Positions 7,473 through 15,799 are shown, counted from the first letter of the stretch. The stretch is 64,000 nucleotides of DNA from Enterococcus alishanensis (GCF_019218635.1 NZ_JAHUZB010000003.1:372001-436000), one strand, 5' to 3'. Notes: generated from the sequence alone by a model not told the origin. Program-made: numbers and translations.

Positions 7473-9239
7473 TTATTTCATTCCTAGCCGACGTCTAATT
7501 CCTGCCACACGGCTACCTAATAATTGATCGGCTGTCCGTGTTTTTAAAGCCAATAAGCTATAAACCAAGGCACCGACTGCTGCGGTAATCAAAATAATAA
7601 TCATCGACTGAACTTTGGAATCTGAACTTAAAACCAAGCTCAAACCAAAACGGACGACAGATGCTACAACCGCCATGATTAAGGCCATTCCGAAAGTTTT
7701 TATCACACCTTTGGCGGTCGCTTTAAAATCAAATTGACTACGAACATGAATTTGGTCGATAATAAACATATTTCCCACCAATAAACCAACAAAAGTTGCA
7801 ATTAAAGGACCATAGGATTTAAATAAGAAGATTAACGGTACTTGCGTGATTAGTTTAACTAAGACGGCAATCCCTAATAAACGCATGGTTACTTTGTTGC
7901 CATCCATTCCTTGAAGCATCGTTGAAGTAACGATGAAAAGCCCCATTAAAATTCCCGAGATACAAGAAGCAATTAATAAATTTGAACCTAGTTGATCCGG
8001 CCAATAAAATAGTGTATTTAGTGGATACGATAAGACAATCATCCCTAAGGTTGCCGGCGCCATAACAAAGAAAAATAACTGTAGATTATTCGAAACTAAA
8101 TGAGACAGTCCCGCTTTATCTTTTTGGGTAAATTTTTCTGTAATTAAAGGTAGACCAGCTGTAGCTAATGCTGTACCCAAAGCAATTACTACCATCGATA
8201 ATTTATCTGGATTGGCAGATACTAATGCAAATAAACTAGTTAGTTCTCGTGGAGAATAATTGGTAAACAGAGCCATTGTATTTTCAAAAGTGTATTGGTC
8301 AATGATTTTAAAGATACTCGTTCCACTACCGATAACAATAAAAGGAACCGCTTGTAAAACCATTTGCCAAACCAATTGACGACCGGAAAAAGAAATTTTA
8401 TTGTCACTCTCTAAAATTTCTTGACGATAAGCCCGCCGATTTTTAAATAAACTATAAAGTAAAACAGCAAAAGCGCAAATAACCCCGATAAAAGCAGCGA
8501 AGGTTGATTGGACAACAGCTGAACGATAGTCACCACTACCGATTTTCATGATTAGGTATGTTGCAGCTAACAGATAGACTACCCGAGCAATTTGTTCAAC
8601 AATTTGTGATAACGCATAGGGTTTCATGTTGCTATTGCCTTGGAAAAATCCTCGTAAAACACTCATTGAAGGAAAAATCAGTAAGACAACACTCAAAGAG
8701 CGCATCACTGGAATCAAATCTTGATTTCCTTCAGCTAATATCGGTGCTCCAAAATACATCAGTAAGGTACAGATAACACCCGCGACCATCATTAAGCGCA
8801 AAGTGTAAAAAAGTAAATCACGACTTAATTTATATTCATTCATGGAATTATAACGAGCGGTTTGTTTAGCTACCGCAGCAGGAATTCCGGCAGTTGATAT
8901 CATTAAGAATAAAGCATAAATATTATAGCCTTTAGAAAATAGCGCGTTGGCGACATCTGCGTCAGATCCTAGCCAAATGATCCAAGGAATCATATAAACT
9001 GCACCCAGTAAGCGCGATGTAATATTTCCAAACGTCAACCAAGCAGTACTTTGGACCATTTGTCCTTGGGCTGAAGTTGGTTTTTGTGTTTTTTTTGAAT
9101 TGGTTGGGGCTTTTTCCTCTTTTTGTCGACGAGCAGCACGAGAATTTGTTTTTTCACTTTGCTGAGCTTTTTCTAATTGTTCTTGAAAGGCTTGCGGATC
9201 ATAAATTTTCGTCTCATCGAAATTATTTTCTTCAGTCAT
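7473..9239 (-). CDS. ytgP: MOP-superfamily lipid flippase (YtgP/MurJ-like polysaccharide biosynthesis protein)
   Basis: The 588-aa protein has a hydrophilic, Lys/Gln-rich N-terminal tail of about 60 residues followed by around 14 membrane segments. This is the layout of Firmicute YtgP/SpoVB-type flippases, which export lipid II across the cytoplasmic membrane. Visible family features are the first helix region TAWLTFGNITSRLLGAVYMIPW and the conserved NSNMKPYALSQIVEQ segment around residue 215. No strong Shine-Dalgarno is seen before the ATG at 9239. It is divergent from the polymerase gene and ends in a bidirectional terminator. A role in capsule or teichoic-acid export is the alternative. 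Confidence 0.82.
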   Translation of the reverse strand: MTEENNFDETKIYDPQAFQEQLEKAQQSEKTNSRAARRQKEEKAPTNSKKTQKPTSAQGQMVQSTAWLTFGNITSRLLGAVYMIPWIIWLGSDADVANALFSKGYNIYALFLMISTAGIPAAVAKQTARYNSMNEYKLSRDLLFYTLRLMMVAGVICTLLMYFGAPILAEGNQDLIPVMRSLSVVLLIFPSMSVLRGFFQGNSNMKPYALSQIVEQIARVVYLLAATYLIMKIGSGDYRSAVVQSTFAAFIGVICAFAVLLYSLFKNRRAYRQEILESDNKISFSGRQLVWQMVLQAVPFIVIGSGTSIFKIIDQYTFENTMALFTNYSPRELTSLFALVSANPDKLSMVVIALGTALATAGLPLITEKFTQKDKAGLSHLVSNNLQLFFFVMAPATLGMIVLSYPLNTLFYWPDQLGSNLLIASCISGILMGLFIVTSTMLQGMDGNKVTMRLLGIAVLVKLITQVPLIFLFKSYGPLIATFVGLLVGNMFIIDQIHVRSQFDFKATAKGVIKTFGMALIMAVVASVVRFGLSLVLSSDSKVQSMIIILITAAVGALVYSLLALKTRTADQLLGSRVAGIRRRLGMK

Positions 9240-9343
9240 ATAAACCAGCTTTCTAAAAAGATTCCTATCTATTTTAACTTTTTCTGACAGTACTTACAAT
9301 AGAGGATCAAATGAACAAAGAAAATATTTAAGAGTTTGTTCTC

Positions 9344-9372
9344 TTTACAAAACGAACATATGTTTGTATTCT
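9344..9372 (+). promoter_or_regulatory. SOS promoter with LexA/DinR box
   Basis: TTTACA (9344-9349) and TATTCT (9367-9372) are 17 bp apart. The spacer is filled by CGAACATATGTTTG (9353-9366), one base from the Gram-positive LexA consensus CGAAC-N4-GTTCG. LexA bound there would block the promoter. Confidence 0.85.
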
Positions 9373-9390
9373 GTTATTGAGGTGATGAAT

Positions 9391-10731
9391 ATGAATTTTA
9401 AATATGAGCTGGAGCCTCGGGGAGATTATGCTTTTATCGATATGAAATCTTTTTATGCCAGTTGTGAAGCAGTCGCTCGTGGAAAAGATCCATTGAAGGC
9501 ATTGTTAGTTGTTATGAGTCACACAGACAATACGTCCGGTTTAATTTTAGCTAGTAGTCCGATGGCGAAAAAAGAATTTGGGATTACTAATGTTACAAGA
9601 GCTTGGGAGCTGCCATCGGTTGAGGAAAATCCTAAAGTTGCTAAATTAATTAAGGCTCCGCCACGCATGCGGTATTATATTGAGCAAAATCTGATTATTC
9701 AAGACATCGTTAGAAAATATGCGGCGGAAGAAGATATTTTATGGTATTCGATTGATGAAGGCGTCGTAGATTTAACTGCTTCATTGAATTATTTTCAGCC
9801 AGATGAAAAAACTCGGGCCGAAAAACTCAATAAATTATCCAGAAAAATTCAACGTGATATTTATCATAAAACTGGAATATATTCAACTATTGGTATGTCC
9901 AATAGCAACCCACTATTAGCAAAGTTAGCCTTAGACAATGAAGCCAAAGAAGCAGAAAATATGCGTGCTTTATGGAATTATGAAGATGTCACTGAGAAAG
10001 TCTGGAATATCCCCGAAATGACTGATTTTTGGGGAATTGGTCGACGAATGAAAAAGAACTTGCATTTAATGGGGATCACTAATATTCGAGAACTAGCTAA
10101 TGCGGATCCTGGTTCATTATCTAGCCGCCATGGTGTTATTGGTTTACAGCTGTATCATCATGCTAACGGAATTGACCGTACAAAATTACAAGATCGGTAT
10201 ATTCCTAAAGGTGAAAATATTGGTAATAGCCAAATTTTACCGAGGGATTATCAAGGATCTGAGATGCCGCTAGTCATTCGAGAAATGGCTGAACAAGTAG
10301 GGATCCGCTTAAGACGAAGAAAAGCCAAAACACAAACTGTGCATTTATTTATTGGCTATAGTCGCGATGAAGCTGCTTCTGGTTTTAGCCGGCAAACGAA
10401 AATTACTCCAACTAACAACACCAAAGAATTAGCTGATGCACTGCTATTTTTATTTAATAAGTTTTATCAAAAAGGTGTTTTCGTACGTCAAATTGGTGTC
10501 ACTTTTGGTCATTTGGTTTATCAAAATGGCAGTCAGTTAAATTTATTTGAAGAGCCAGAAATTCAAATAAAGCAAGAAAAGATCGATCAAGTTACTGATC
10601 GGATTCGCGAAAAATATGGATTTGTGAGTATTGTAAGAGCCAGTAGTAAACTAGAAAATGCAAGAAGTATCAAACGGGCTGGTTTAGTTGGTGGACATAA
10701 TGGAGGAGCTGGCGGACTGGATGGATTGTAA
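9391..10731 (+). CDS. Y-family DNA polymerase (UmuC/UvrX-like)
   Basis: The 446-aa protein has Y-family translesion polymerase motifs: FIDMKSFYASCE with the first metal-binding Asp near residue 13, and YSIDEGVVDLT with the second catalytic acidic pair near residue 123. A helix-hairpin-helix-like WGIGRRMKKNLHLMGI follows near residue 215, then a little-finger region. It ends in a Gly-rich tail. The frame is open up to 9364 (TTG), but TTGAGGTGA at 9378-9385 points to the ATG at 9391. The LexA box makes it a damage-inducible error-prone polymerase. It lacks the small companion genes often found downstream of such genes; similar small genes occur under a second SOS promoter near 32.1 kb. Confidence 0.92.
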   Translation: MNFKYELEPRGDYAFIDMKSFYASCEAVARGKDPLKALLVVMSHTDNTSGLILASSPMAKKEFGITNVTRAWELPSVEENPKVAKLIKAPPRMRYYIEQNLIIQDIVRKYAAEEDILWYSIDEGVVDLTASLNYFQPDEKTRAEKLNKLSRKIQRDIYHKTGIYSTIGMSNSNPLLAKLALDNEAKEAENMRALWNYEDVTEKVWNIPEMTDFWGIGRRMKKNLHLMGITNIRELANADPGSLSSRHGVIGLQLYHHANGIDRTKLQDRYIPKGENIGNSQILPRDYQGSEMPLVIREMAEQVGIRLRRRKAKTQTVHLFIGYSRDEAASGFSRQTKITPTNNTKELADALLFLFNKFYQKGVFVRQIGVTFGHLVYQNGSQLNLFEEPEIQIKQEKIDQVTDRIREKYGFVSIVRASSKLENARSIKRAGLVGGHNGGAGGLDGL

Positions 10732-10737
10732 ATAACA

Positions 10738-10792
10738 AAGCATTTCGTTTTTTGGTTGATTTTGAATAGCTAAAGTTGTGATGCTTTTTTAT
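10738..10792 (+). terminator. Possible terminator after the Y-family polymerase gene
   Basis: AAAGCAT pairs with ATGCTTT across a loose 40-nt loop and is followed by TTTTTATG. A weak candidate. Confidence 0.4.
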
Positions 10793-10935
10793 GACTACTA
10801 TAATAATTAAATCTTTTCAAGTTAAAATTTTTAAAAAAAATGACTTGTATATGCTATTTTTAATAGGTCATTAAGGAGTGAAAAATAATCAATAAAAAAA
10901 TCAAAAATTTAGCTATTATTTGCGCTGCTGCAACG

Positions 10936-11313
10936 ATGGTCAGTTGTCTGGTTAAGTTACTGATCGCCTTGGGTTTTCCGTTGGGAGAATTTGTTTTAGG
11001 AGGAGAATATATTATCGCACCGAGTTCGAAAATAATGATTCATCTATCTTTTTCAGTTGTTTGGGGTATCATTGTCGCAAGCTATTTATCCTACGGTGGT
11101 ATATTGTCACTAAAAACAAAAAAACTGATGCAGTTGATTATTTGGTTGAATACCTTATTTGTAAGTTATGCAATTATTTGGAATTTCTTTTTGACCGCAA
11201 GTATAAAGGAGACACTCCTGATGGGTCCACTAACATTAATAACTGCCGTATGCAGTTGGGCCCTGATCTTTTTAAAAAGCGAAAGATCCTTGTGTTTTAA
11301 GAAATCCTATTAG
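10936..11313 (+). CDS. Small four-helix membrane protein, unknown function
   Basis: From the first ATG the product is 125 aa with about four hydrophobic segments (roughly residues 3-22, 33-52, 65-87 and 92-112) and a basic C-terminus. I do not recognise the family. The frame is open 51 bases further upstream. AAGGAG at 10873-10878 has no ATG/GTG/TTG at the proper distance in this frame; the nearest candidates are ATA 10885 or ATC 10888, which would add a Lys-rich start and complete the first helix. The ATG at 10936 has no Shine-Dalgarno, so the true N-terminus is uncertain. The gene is 14 bp upstream of the SAP-domain gene and may be co-transcribed. Confidence 0.6.
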   Translation: MVSCLVKLLIALGFPLGEFVLGGEYIIAPSSKIMIHLSFSVVWGIIVASYLSYGGILSLKTKKLMQLIIWLNTLFVSYAIIWNFFLTASIKETLLMGPLTLITAVCSWALIFLKSERSLCFKKSY

Positions 11314-11327
11314 AAAGGGGAATTTTC

Positions 11328-11897
11328 GTGTCTGAGAGGCCACTATTAGAGCAATCATTGTCACCAGAAGAATTTCAGGATTATTATTTTTTAAAAGAAG
11401 AATTAGTTGCTTTTCTACGTAATCATCAATTACCAACTTCTGGCAGCAAAGAATTGTTAAATCAGCGAATTGTTGCTTTCTTAACTGATGGAACGATCTT
11501 GAAAATAGTATCGAAAAACAAAAATCAGCAACAAATAACCGAAATTTCACTAGAATCGTTGATTGAAGAAAACATTATTTGTTCTGAGGTCCATCGGAAA
11601 TTTTTCAAAGAAACTATTGGACCGAGTTTTACCTTCAAAGTTGCTTTTCAAAATTGGTTGAAAGCAAATGCCGGTAAGACTTATACTAACGCAATTGAAG
11701 CCTATCAGGAAATAATCCATCAAAAACCAATTCGTAAAAAGATTGATGGTCAATTTGAATACAATACGTATATTCGTGATTTTTTTGAAGATCAAAAAGA
11801 TAAAACACTAACTGAGGCTATAATATGTTGGAAATATAAAAAAAGTTTACCAGGACACAATCGTTATGAAACGTCAGATTTAAATAGTTTAATTTAG
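11328..11897 (+). CDS. SAP-domain protein (DUF6434-like C-terminal half)
   Basis: The 189-aa product begins at a GTG after GAAAGGGG. Residues about 8-50 (LSPEEFQDYYFLKEELVAFL...SGSKELLNQRIVAFL) form a SAP helix-extension-helix motif, typical of putative nucleic-acid-binding proteins. The second half (FFKETIGPSFTF, NAGKTYTNAIEAYQEI) resembles the DUF6434 domain often fused to SAP in Firmicutes. Function is unknown; cytosolic, no membrane segment. A terminator follows the stop directly. Confidence 0.75.
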   Translation: MSERPLLEQSLSPEEFQDYYFLKEELVAFLRNHQLPTSGSKELLNQRIVAFLTDGTILKIVSKNKNQQQITEISLESLIEENIICSEVHRKFFKETIGPSFTFKVAFQNWLKANAGKTYTNAIEAYQEIIHQKPIRKKIDGQFEYNTYIRDFFEDQKDKTLTEAIICWKYKKSLPGHNRYETSDLNSLI

Positions 11898-11930
11898 AGA
11901 CTTTGTGGACAAACCATAAAGTCTTTTTTT
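11898..11930 (+). terminator. Terminator after the SAP-domain gene
   Basis: An 11-bp stem AGACTTTGTGG / CCATAAAGTCT (one G-U) with a 5-nt loop is followed by seven T residues. Confidence 0.92.
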
Positions 11931-11931
11931 A

Positions 11932-11972
11932 TTGATTAAAATATTCTAATAATATATACTAATCGTATTAGT
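11932..11972 (+). promoter_or_regulatory. Promoter and TetR-type operator of the MBL operon
   Basis: TTGATT (11932-11937), 17 bp, TATACT (11955-11960). The perfect palindrome ACTAAT-CGT-ATTAGT (11958-11972) overlaps the -10 and start site. It is the probable operator of the TetR protein encoded second in this operon. Confidence 0.7.
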
Positions 11973-11990
11973 TTGGAGAGAAGTGATGAA

Positions 11991-12704
11991 ATGAAGCAAT
12001 CAATTTTTAAAAATCTGCGCCAAATTACTTTTATGCCGATAATTTTTCCCGTCAATTGTTATGTTTATGAAACGAAAAATTCATTAATTGTAATCGACAT
12101 GGGAATGAAAGGTTTCGTGAAAGAAATTGAAGAAATCAAAAGAGCAACCAACAAACCGGTTGAAATGTTGTTACTGACTCATGCCCATGGCGACCATATC
12201 GATGGTATTCCACAGTTTAAAAAAAGTTTTCCTGAAGTTCCTATTGGAATTTCAAAAAGAGATTATCGTTTATTAAAGGGAGATTTTTCGTTAGATACTA
12301 ATGAGATGCCTGGAGAAATTAAAGGCGGTTATCCTAAAGTTGAAATGCCAATCGATTTTACATTTGATGATGGAGAACAACTTGCAGATATTCTTGTGAT
12401 AGCGACACCAGGACATACGCCTGGATCAGTTACTTTCTTGACACCAGAAGGATTTGCGATTGCCGGGGATGCTTTTCAATCAAGGGGACGACTCGCCGTT
12501 TCAGGGGATCGGGTGAACTCTTTTCCTTTTCCAGCTTTCGCAACTTGGAGTAAAGAAACTGCTTTAAATAGTGCTAAGAAAATTCAACATTTAGATCTAC
12601 AACTTTTAGCGGTTGGTCATGGGGACATGTTAGAAAATCCTGATAAAGCTATTGAGCAGGCGGTCAAAGAATTTGAGGTGAAAATAAATGGAAAGAAAAA
12701 TTGA
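11991..12704 (+). CDS. Metallo-beta-lactamase-fold hydrolase
   Basis: The 237-aa protein carries the di-metal motif HAHGDHIDG (about residue 64), later ligands TPGHTPGS (about 137), GDAF (about 156) and a final GHGD (about 211). This is the complete ligand set of MBL-fold enzymes related to glyoxalase II and lactonases. The substrate is unknown. The start is the ATG at 11991 after GGAGAG, not the TTG at 11973. It overlaps the following TetR gene by 17 bp; together with the DUF2568 gene it forms a three-gene autoregulated operon, suggesting detoxification of a small molecule sensed by the TetR protein (inference). Confidence 0.85.
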   Translation: MKQSIFKNLRQITFMPIIFPVNCYVYETKNSLIVIDMGMKGFVKEIEEIKRATNKPVEMLLLTHAHGDHIDGIPQFKKSFPEVPIGISKRDYRLLKGDFSLDTNEMPGEIKGGYPKVEMPIDFTFDDGEQLADILVIATPGHTPGSVTFLTPEGFAIAGDAFQSRGRLAVSGDRVNSFPFPAFATWSKETALNSAKKIQHLDLQLLAVGHGDMLENPDKAIEQAVKEFEVKINGKKN

Positions 12705-13254
12705 TCGAACAGATATTGTCAGAGAAGGTATGCAACTTTTAAATCAAGCAGAACTTGAAGGTGTCACGTTGAAAGCCTTGGCAGAACGGTTGGGGATTAA
12801 GTCTCCGTCACTTTATAACCATTTTAAAAATCGGGAAGAATTGTTAGGTATTCTGGCTGAAGCTAGTTTAGCAAATTTCTATCAGGCATTATTCAGTGCA
12901 AAGAATACTGAAGAACCAATAAAGAATATTCGCTTGATGGCAGACGCTTATTTAACTTTTGCGTTAGATTATCCTAGTCAATATATCTTGGTGCAAAATC
13001 CTAATTATTGGCGTAGTAAAGAAGCAGTCGAAATTTCAAATCAGATTGTTTCTTTAGTCCAAGACGAGTTACAGAATTTCTCCTTATCACCAGAAAAAGA
13101 AATTCATTTTGTCCGTTTGTTGCGGGCCTATCTAGATGGTTTTTCCAGTTTTTCCAATCGAGAAGCCTTTAAACTTCCAGTTAGTATTGAAAAAAGTTTT
13201 ACTTTCGGTTTGGATTTAATTTTAACTGGCCTAATTGAGGAGCGTGAGAAATAA
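12688..13254 (+). CDS. TetR/AcrR-family transcriptional regulator
   Basis: The 188-aa protein has an N-terminal helix-turn-helix (VTLKALAERLGIKSPSLYNHFKNREELL, residues about 24-52) and a ligand-binding C-terminal region with YPSQYILVQNP, of the WHG/TetR_C type. Its start lies inside the MBL gene with GAGGTG upstream. The palindrome at 11958-11972 before the operon is the probable operator, so it likely represses its own operon. The ligand is unknown. Confidence 0.85.
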   Translation: MERKIDRTDIVREGMQLLNQAELEGVTLKALAERLGIKSPSLYNHFKNREELLGILAEASLANFYQALFSAKNTEEPIKNIRLMADAYLTFALDYPSQYILVQNPNYWRSKEAVEISNQIVSLVQDELQNFSLSPEKEIHFVRLLRAYLDGFSSFSNREAFKLPVSIEKSFTFGLDLILTGLIEEREK

Positions 13255-13271
13255 TAAATATAATTGAAATT

Positions 13272-13586
13272 TTGATTGTTACTGTTCGTTTCTTATTAGA
13301 AATTTTTACTGTTGGAGGTTTAATTTTCGGAAGTTTTCGTGCGGATAAATTAAGTGGGAAAATTATCTATTTGAGTTTGGCAGTATTCATTGTAGCGGTT
13401 TGGATGCTTTTTGGTGCGCCCAAGTCAACTTACCATCTAGCGGGAATCAATAAAATTTTATTAGAGAGTGGCATTTTTTTCATTGGTGGTGTGGCTTATT
13501 CGTGGATTTTTAATAAAGAAATTGGCTATGTTTATTTTACTGTAGTTGTAATTGATACAGTATTGCTGCATTTTCTTAAGCTATAA
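13272..13586 (+). CDS. DUF2568 (YrdB-like) small membrane protein
   Basis: The 104-aa product from TTG 13272 has about four membrane segments and the RFLLEI start and WMLFGAPKS centre typical of YrdB/DUF2568 proteins, which have no assigned function. The only good ribosome site, GAGGAG at 13237-13242, lies inside the end of the TetR gene, 8-11 bases before in-frame ATA codons at 13251/13254. Starting there would add 6-7 residues and give the usual family length before RFLLE. The start is therefore uncertain. It is the last gene of the MBL-TetR operon. Confidence 0.7.
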   Translation: MIVTVRFLLEIFTVGGLIFGSFRADKLSGKIIYLSLAVFIVAVWMLFGAPKSTYHLAGINKILLESGIFFIGGVAYSWIFNKEIGYVYFTVVVIDTVLLHFLKL

Positions 13587-13609
13587 AACAGACTTCAGAA
13601 AAAAATAGT

Positions 13610-13660
13610 TTGACAGACGATATTTGATTCGGTATAGTTCATTTTAGATACCAATGGTAT
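13610..13660 (+). promoter_or_regulatory. Promoter and operator of the autoregulated TetR gene
   Basis: TTGACA (13610-13615), 17 bp, TATAGT (13633-13638). The perfect dyad ATACC-AAT-GGTAT (13648-13660) covers the early transcribed region. The same dyad recurs before the ABC genes. Confidence 0.85.
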
Positions 13661-13675
13661 GTAAGAGGTGATTAT

Positions 13676-14311
13676 TTGCCAAGAGGACGAAATCCAGAAG
13701 AAACAAAACGAAAAATTTTGGCAGTTGCAGAAGGTCTTTTTTTAGAAAAAGGGTATGACAATACTTCTATTCAAGATATTGTTGATGGTTTAGGTGGCAT
13801 GACAAAAGGAGTGATTTACCATCATTTCAAGTCAAAGTTTGATATTTTACAACAAATCGTCGAAGTAAATGCGCCTGATCCTGCCGAGCACATTTGGATA
13901 GGGGAAAATGGATTAGAGAAATTGCAAAATGCATTTAAAGAAGCTTTTACAAATTTCCGCAGACAAGAATTAGCCTATTCGGGGGCGATTGTTGTCAGAA
14001 GTCCAAGATTATTGGGAGAACAATATTTAGACATGTTTAAATATTCTGTACCACGTTTGCAAGAAATGGTGGACGAAGGTGTCGCCGATGGTTCTATTGT
14101 GACGGATTTTCCCAAAGAATTAGCTGAGTTAATTGTGCTAACTTTAAATGTTTGGGTTGGTTTTCAAATGTTTACCTTATCTAAAGAAGAATTAAAGCGT
14201 AAATTGGCTTTCATTAAGCTTACTTTTGATGGCTTAGGTGTACCAATTATCTCAGATGATTTGTTAACAACAACCTATGATTTATTCGATTATTTAAAAA
14301 AAGATGACTGA
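13676..14311 (+). CDS. TetR/AcrR-family regulator of the downstream ABC/MFS operon
   Basis: The 211-aa protein starts at a TTG after AAGAGGTG (13664-13670 region). Residues about 9-55 hold the helix-turn-helix (TSIQDIVDGLGGMTKGVIYHHFKSK). The C-terminal half is an all-helical effector domain. The ATACC-N3-GGTAT dyad lies in its own leader and twice in front of the ABC transporter genes, so it very likely represses both itself and the exporter genes. The trigger is presumably an exported toxic compound (inference). Confidence 0.88.
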   Translation: MPRGRNPEETKRKILAVAEGLFLEKGYDNTSIQDIVDGLGGMTKGVIYHHFKSKFDILQQIVEVNAPDPAEHIWIGENGLEKLQNAFKEAFTNFRRQELAYSGAIVVRSPRLLGEQYLDMFKYSVPRLQEMVDEGVADGSIVTDFPKELAELIVLTLNVWVGFQMFTLSKEELKRKLAFIKLTFDGLGVPIISDDLLTTTYDLFDYLKKDD

Positions 14312-14329
14312 GGATTCAGTTATTTTTTT

Positions 14330-14393
14330 AACACTATACATACCGGTGGTATCTATAGTGTTTATATTTTAAAATAATACATACCAATAGTAT
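14330..14393 (+). promoter_or_regulatory. Two further TetR operators; the first nested in a 33-bp palindrome
   Basis: ATACC-GGT-GGTAT (14340-14352) is framed by AACACTATA / TATAGTGTT, giving a 33-bp dyad (14330-14362) followed by TTATATTTT, so it may also act as a weak terminator. A second, imperfect copy ATACC-AAT-AGTAT lies at 14381-14393, just before the ribosome site of the ABC gene. Confidence 0.75.
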
Positions 14394-14413
14394 GTAAAAT
14401 GAAGGATGATAAA

Positions 14414-15094
14414 ATGAACGGCTTGGTAGAGGTAAAAGACGTAAGAAAGAATTACAACGGAAACGAAGTACTAAAAGGAATTGATTTAGTTGCATTTCCA
14501 GGAGAAGTTCTTGTGGTTCTTGGAAAAAATGGTGCTGGAAAATCAACATTATTTAAACTAATTGGCGGTTTAGCCGAACAAACCAGTGGCGAGATTCAAC
14601 TCAATCAAAATAATACTGGTTTTAGCATTAATGAACCTGTGTTTTATGAGCATTTAAGTGGCTGGGAGAATTTGGCAATTCATTGTCAATACTATAATGT
14701 TTCCGAAGAGAAAATCGGCTATTGGCTGAAAAAAGTTGGACTATCGGTAGAAAATCAGCAACCAGTCAAAAATTATTCATTAGGGATGCGACAAAGACTG
14801 GTCATTGCTCGATGTTTAATTCATAATCCAGATATTCTGTTAATTGATGAACCCCTAAATGGATTGGATCCTAAAGGAATTAAAGATTTTCGTGAACTAT
14901 TGCAAGAATTAAAAGAACAAAATAAAACGATTATTATCTCTAGCCATATTTTGTCTGAAGTTCAATCCATCGCAAATCGGATTGTCGTTTTATATGAAGG
15001 GAAAATGGTTTTACAAACACTTGCAAAAGATTTTTCGACAGAAAGTCCAACAGTCTTTGAGAATAAAATGATTAATTGGATGGAGGGAATTTAA
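14414..15094 (+). CDS. ABC transporter ATP-binding protein
   Basis: The 226-aa ATPase shows Walker A GKNGAGKST (about residue 37), signature YSLGMRQRL (about 122), Walker B ILLIDEP (about 142) and the switch region SSHILSE (about 177). GAAGGA before 14414 supports this start over the in-frame ATG at 14399. It abuts the ABC-2-type permease gene with no gap; with the MFS gene it forms an export operon under the upstream TetR operators. Substrate unknown. Confidence 0.9.
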   Translation: MNGLVEVKDVRKNYNGNEVLKGIDLVAFPGEVLVVLGKNGAGKSTLFKLIGGLAEQTSGEIQLNQNNTGFSINEPVFYEHLSGWENLAIHCQYYNVSEEKIGYWLKKVGLSVENQQPVKNYSLGMRQRLVIARCLIHNPDILLIDEPLNGLDPKGIKDFRELLQELKEQNKTIIISSHILSEVQSIANRIVVLYEGKMVLQTLAKDFSTESPTVFENKMINWMEGI

Positions 15095-15799
15095 ATGTTT
15101 AAATTGATGAAATTAGAAATGAAGAAGAATGATTTTAAACCATATATTTTAGCAGCTGGCATCATTTCGGTTGTCACTCTCATGTTTGCGTATTTTTTTG
15201 CAGCTATTCCACTAATTGATCCGTCAGTGAGAGAAGGCTCTCCTGAAGTTACAACCTTAAGTTTTAAGTTAATGATGGTTTTTATTTTAAATACGGCTGC
15301 GTTTACTTGTTTGAGCACCACCATGTTGGGAAAAATTGTGATGGCAGCTTATCAAGAAAAAAATGGTTATTTAATCTTGAGTTATCCAATCCAACGAAAG
15401 AAAATTTTGGTTAGTAAAATTTGGTTAGTTATATTATTAAATACCCTTTGGACAATTGTGAGTATTACAGTGGTGGATATTATCTTTTTAGGAACTCAAA
15501 GCTGGTTGCCATTTTCAAATGAGCCTGTGACTGTTGGGTTACTTGTAGATCAGATTCCACTAATTTTTACAGCTGTTTTTTTAGTTACTTCAATCAGTTT
15601 ACTGGCATTAGCGATCGGCTGGTGGCGGAATTCATTACCGGCAGCATTATTTTCAGGCTTGTTATTAGTTTGTGTCCCGAGTAATTTGTCTTCCCTCCAG
15701 AATATTTTTTTAATTATAGTTGTGGCAGCGATCTACACACTTGCTGCAGTGATCGCTTATCATTTAATGGTAAACAAAGTTAAAAGGATGGAGGTCTAA
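15095..15799 (+). CDS. ABC-2-type transporter permease
   Basis: The 234-aa protein has about six membrane segments and the typical first line MFKLMKLEMKKND of ABC-2 permease subunits. The stop of the ATPase gene and its own ATG are contiguous, so the two subunits are coupled. It would dimerise in the membrane and use the ATPase encoded before it. No extracellular domain is evident. The cargo is unknown; drug or peptide export is likely from the TetR context. Confidence 0.85.
   Translation: MFKLMKLEMKKNDFKPYILAAGIISVVTLMFAYFFAAIPLIDPSVREGSPEVTTLSFKLMMVFILNTAAFTCLSTTMLGKIVMAAYQEKNGYLILSYPIQRKKILVSKIWLVILLNTLWTIVSITVVDIIFLGTQSWLPFSNEPVTVGLLVDQIPLIFTAVFLVTSISLLALAIGWWRNSLPAALFSGLLLVCVPSNLSSLQNIFLIIVVAAIYTLAAVIAYHLMVNKVKRMEV

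Noticed and set aside
9311-9331. Five-codon ORF (ATG AAC AAA GAA AAT ATT TAA) before the SOS promoter
   Set aside because: It lies upstream of the mapped promoter of the polymerase and is not in its leader; probably chance.
14334-14549. 71-aa minus-strand ORF over the TetR operators
   Set aside because: It crosses the operator and the start of the ABC gene, has no ribosome site, and looks like a shadow frame.
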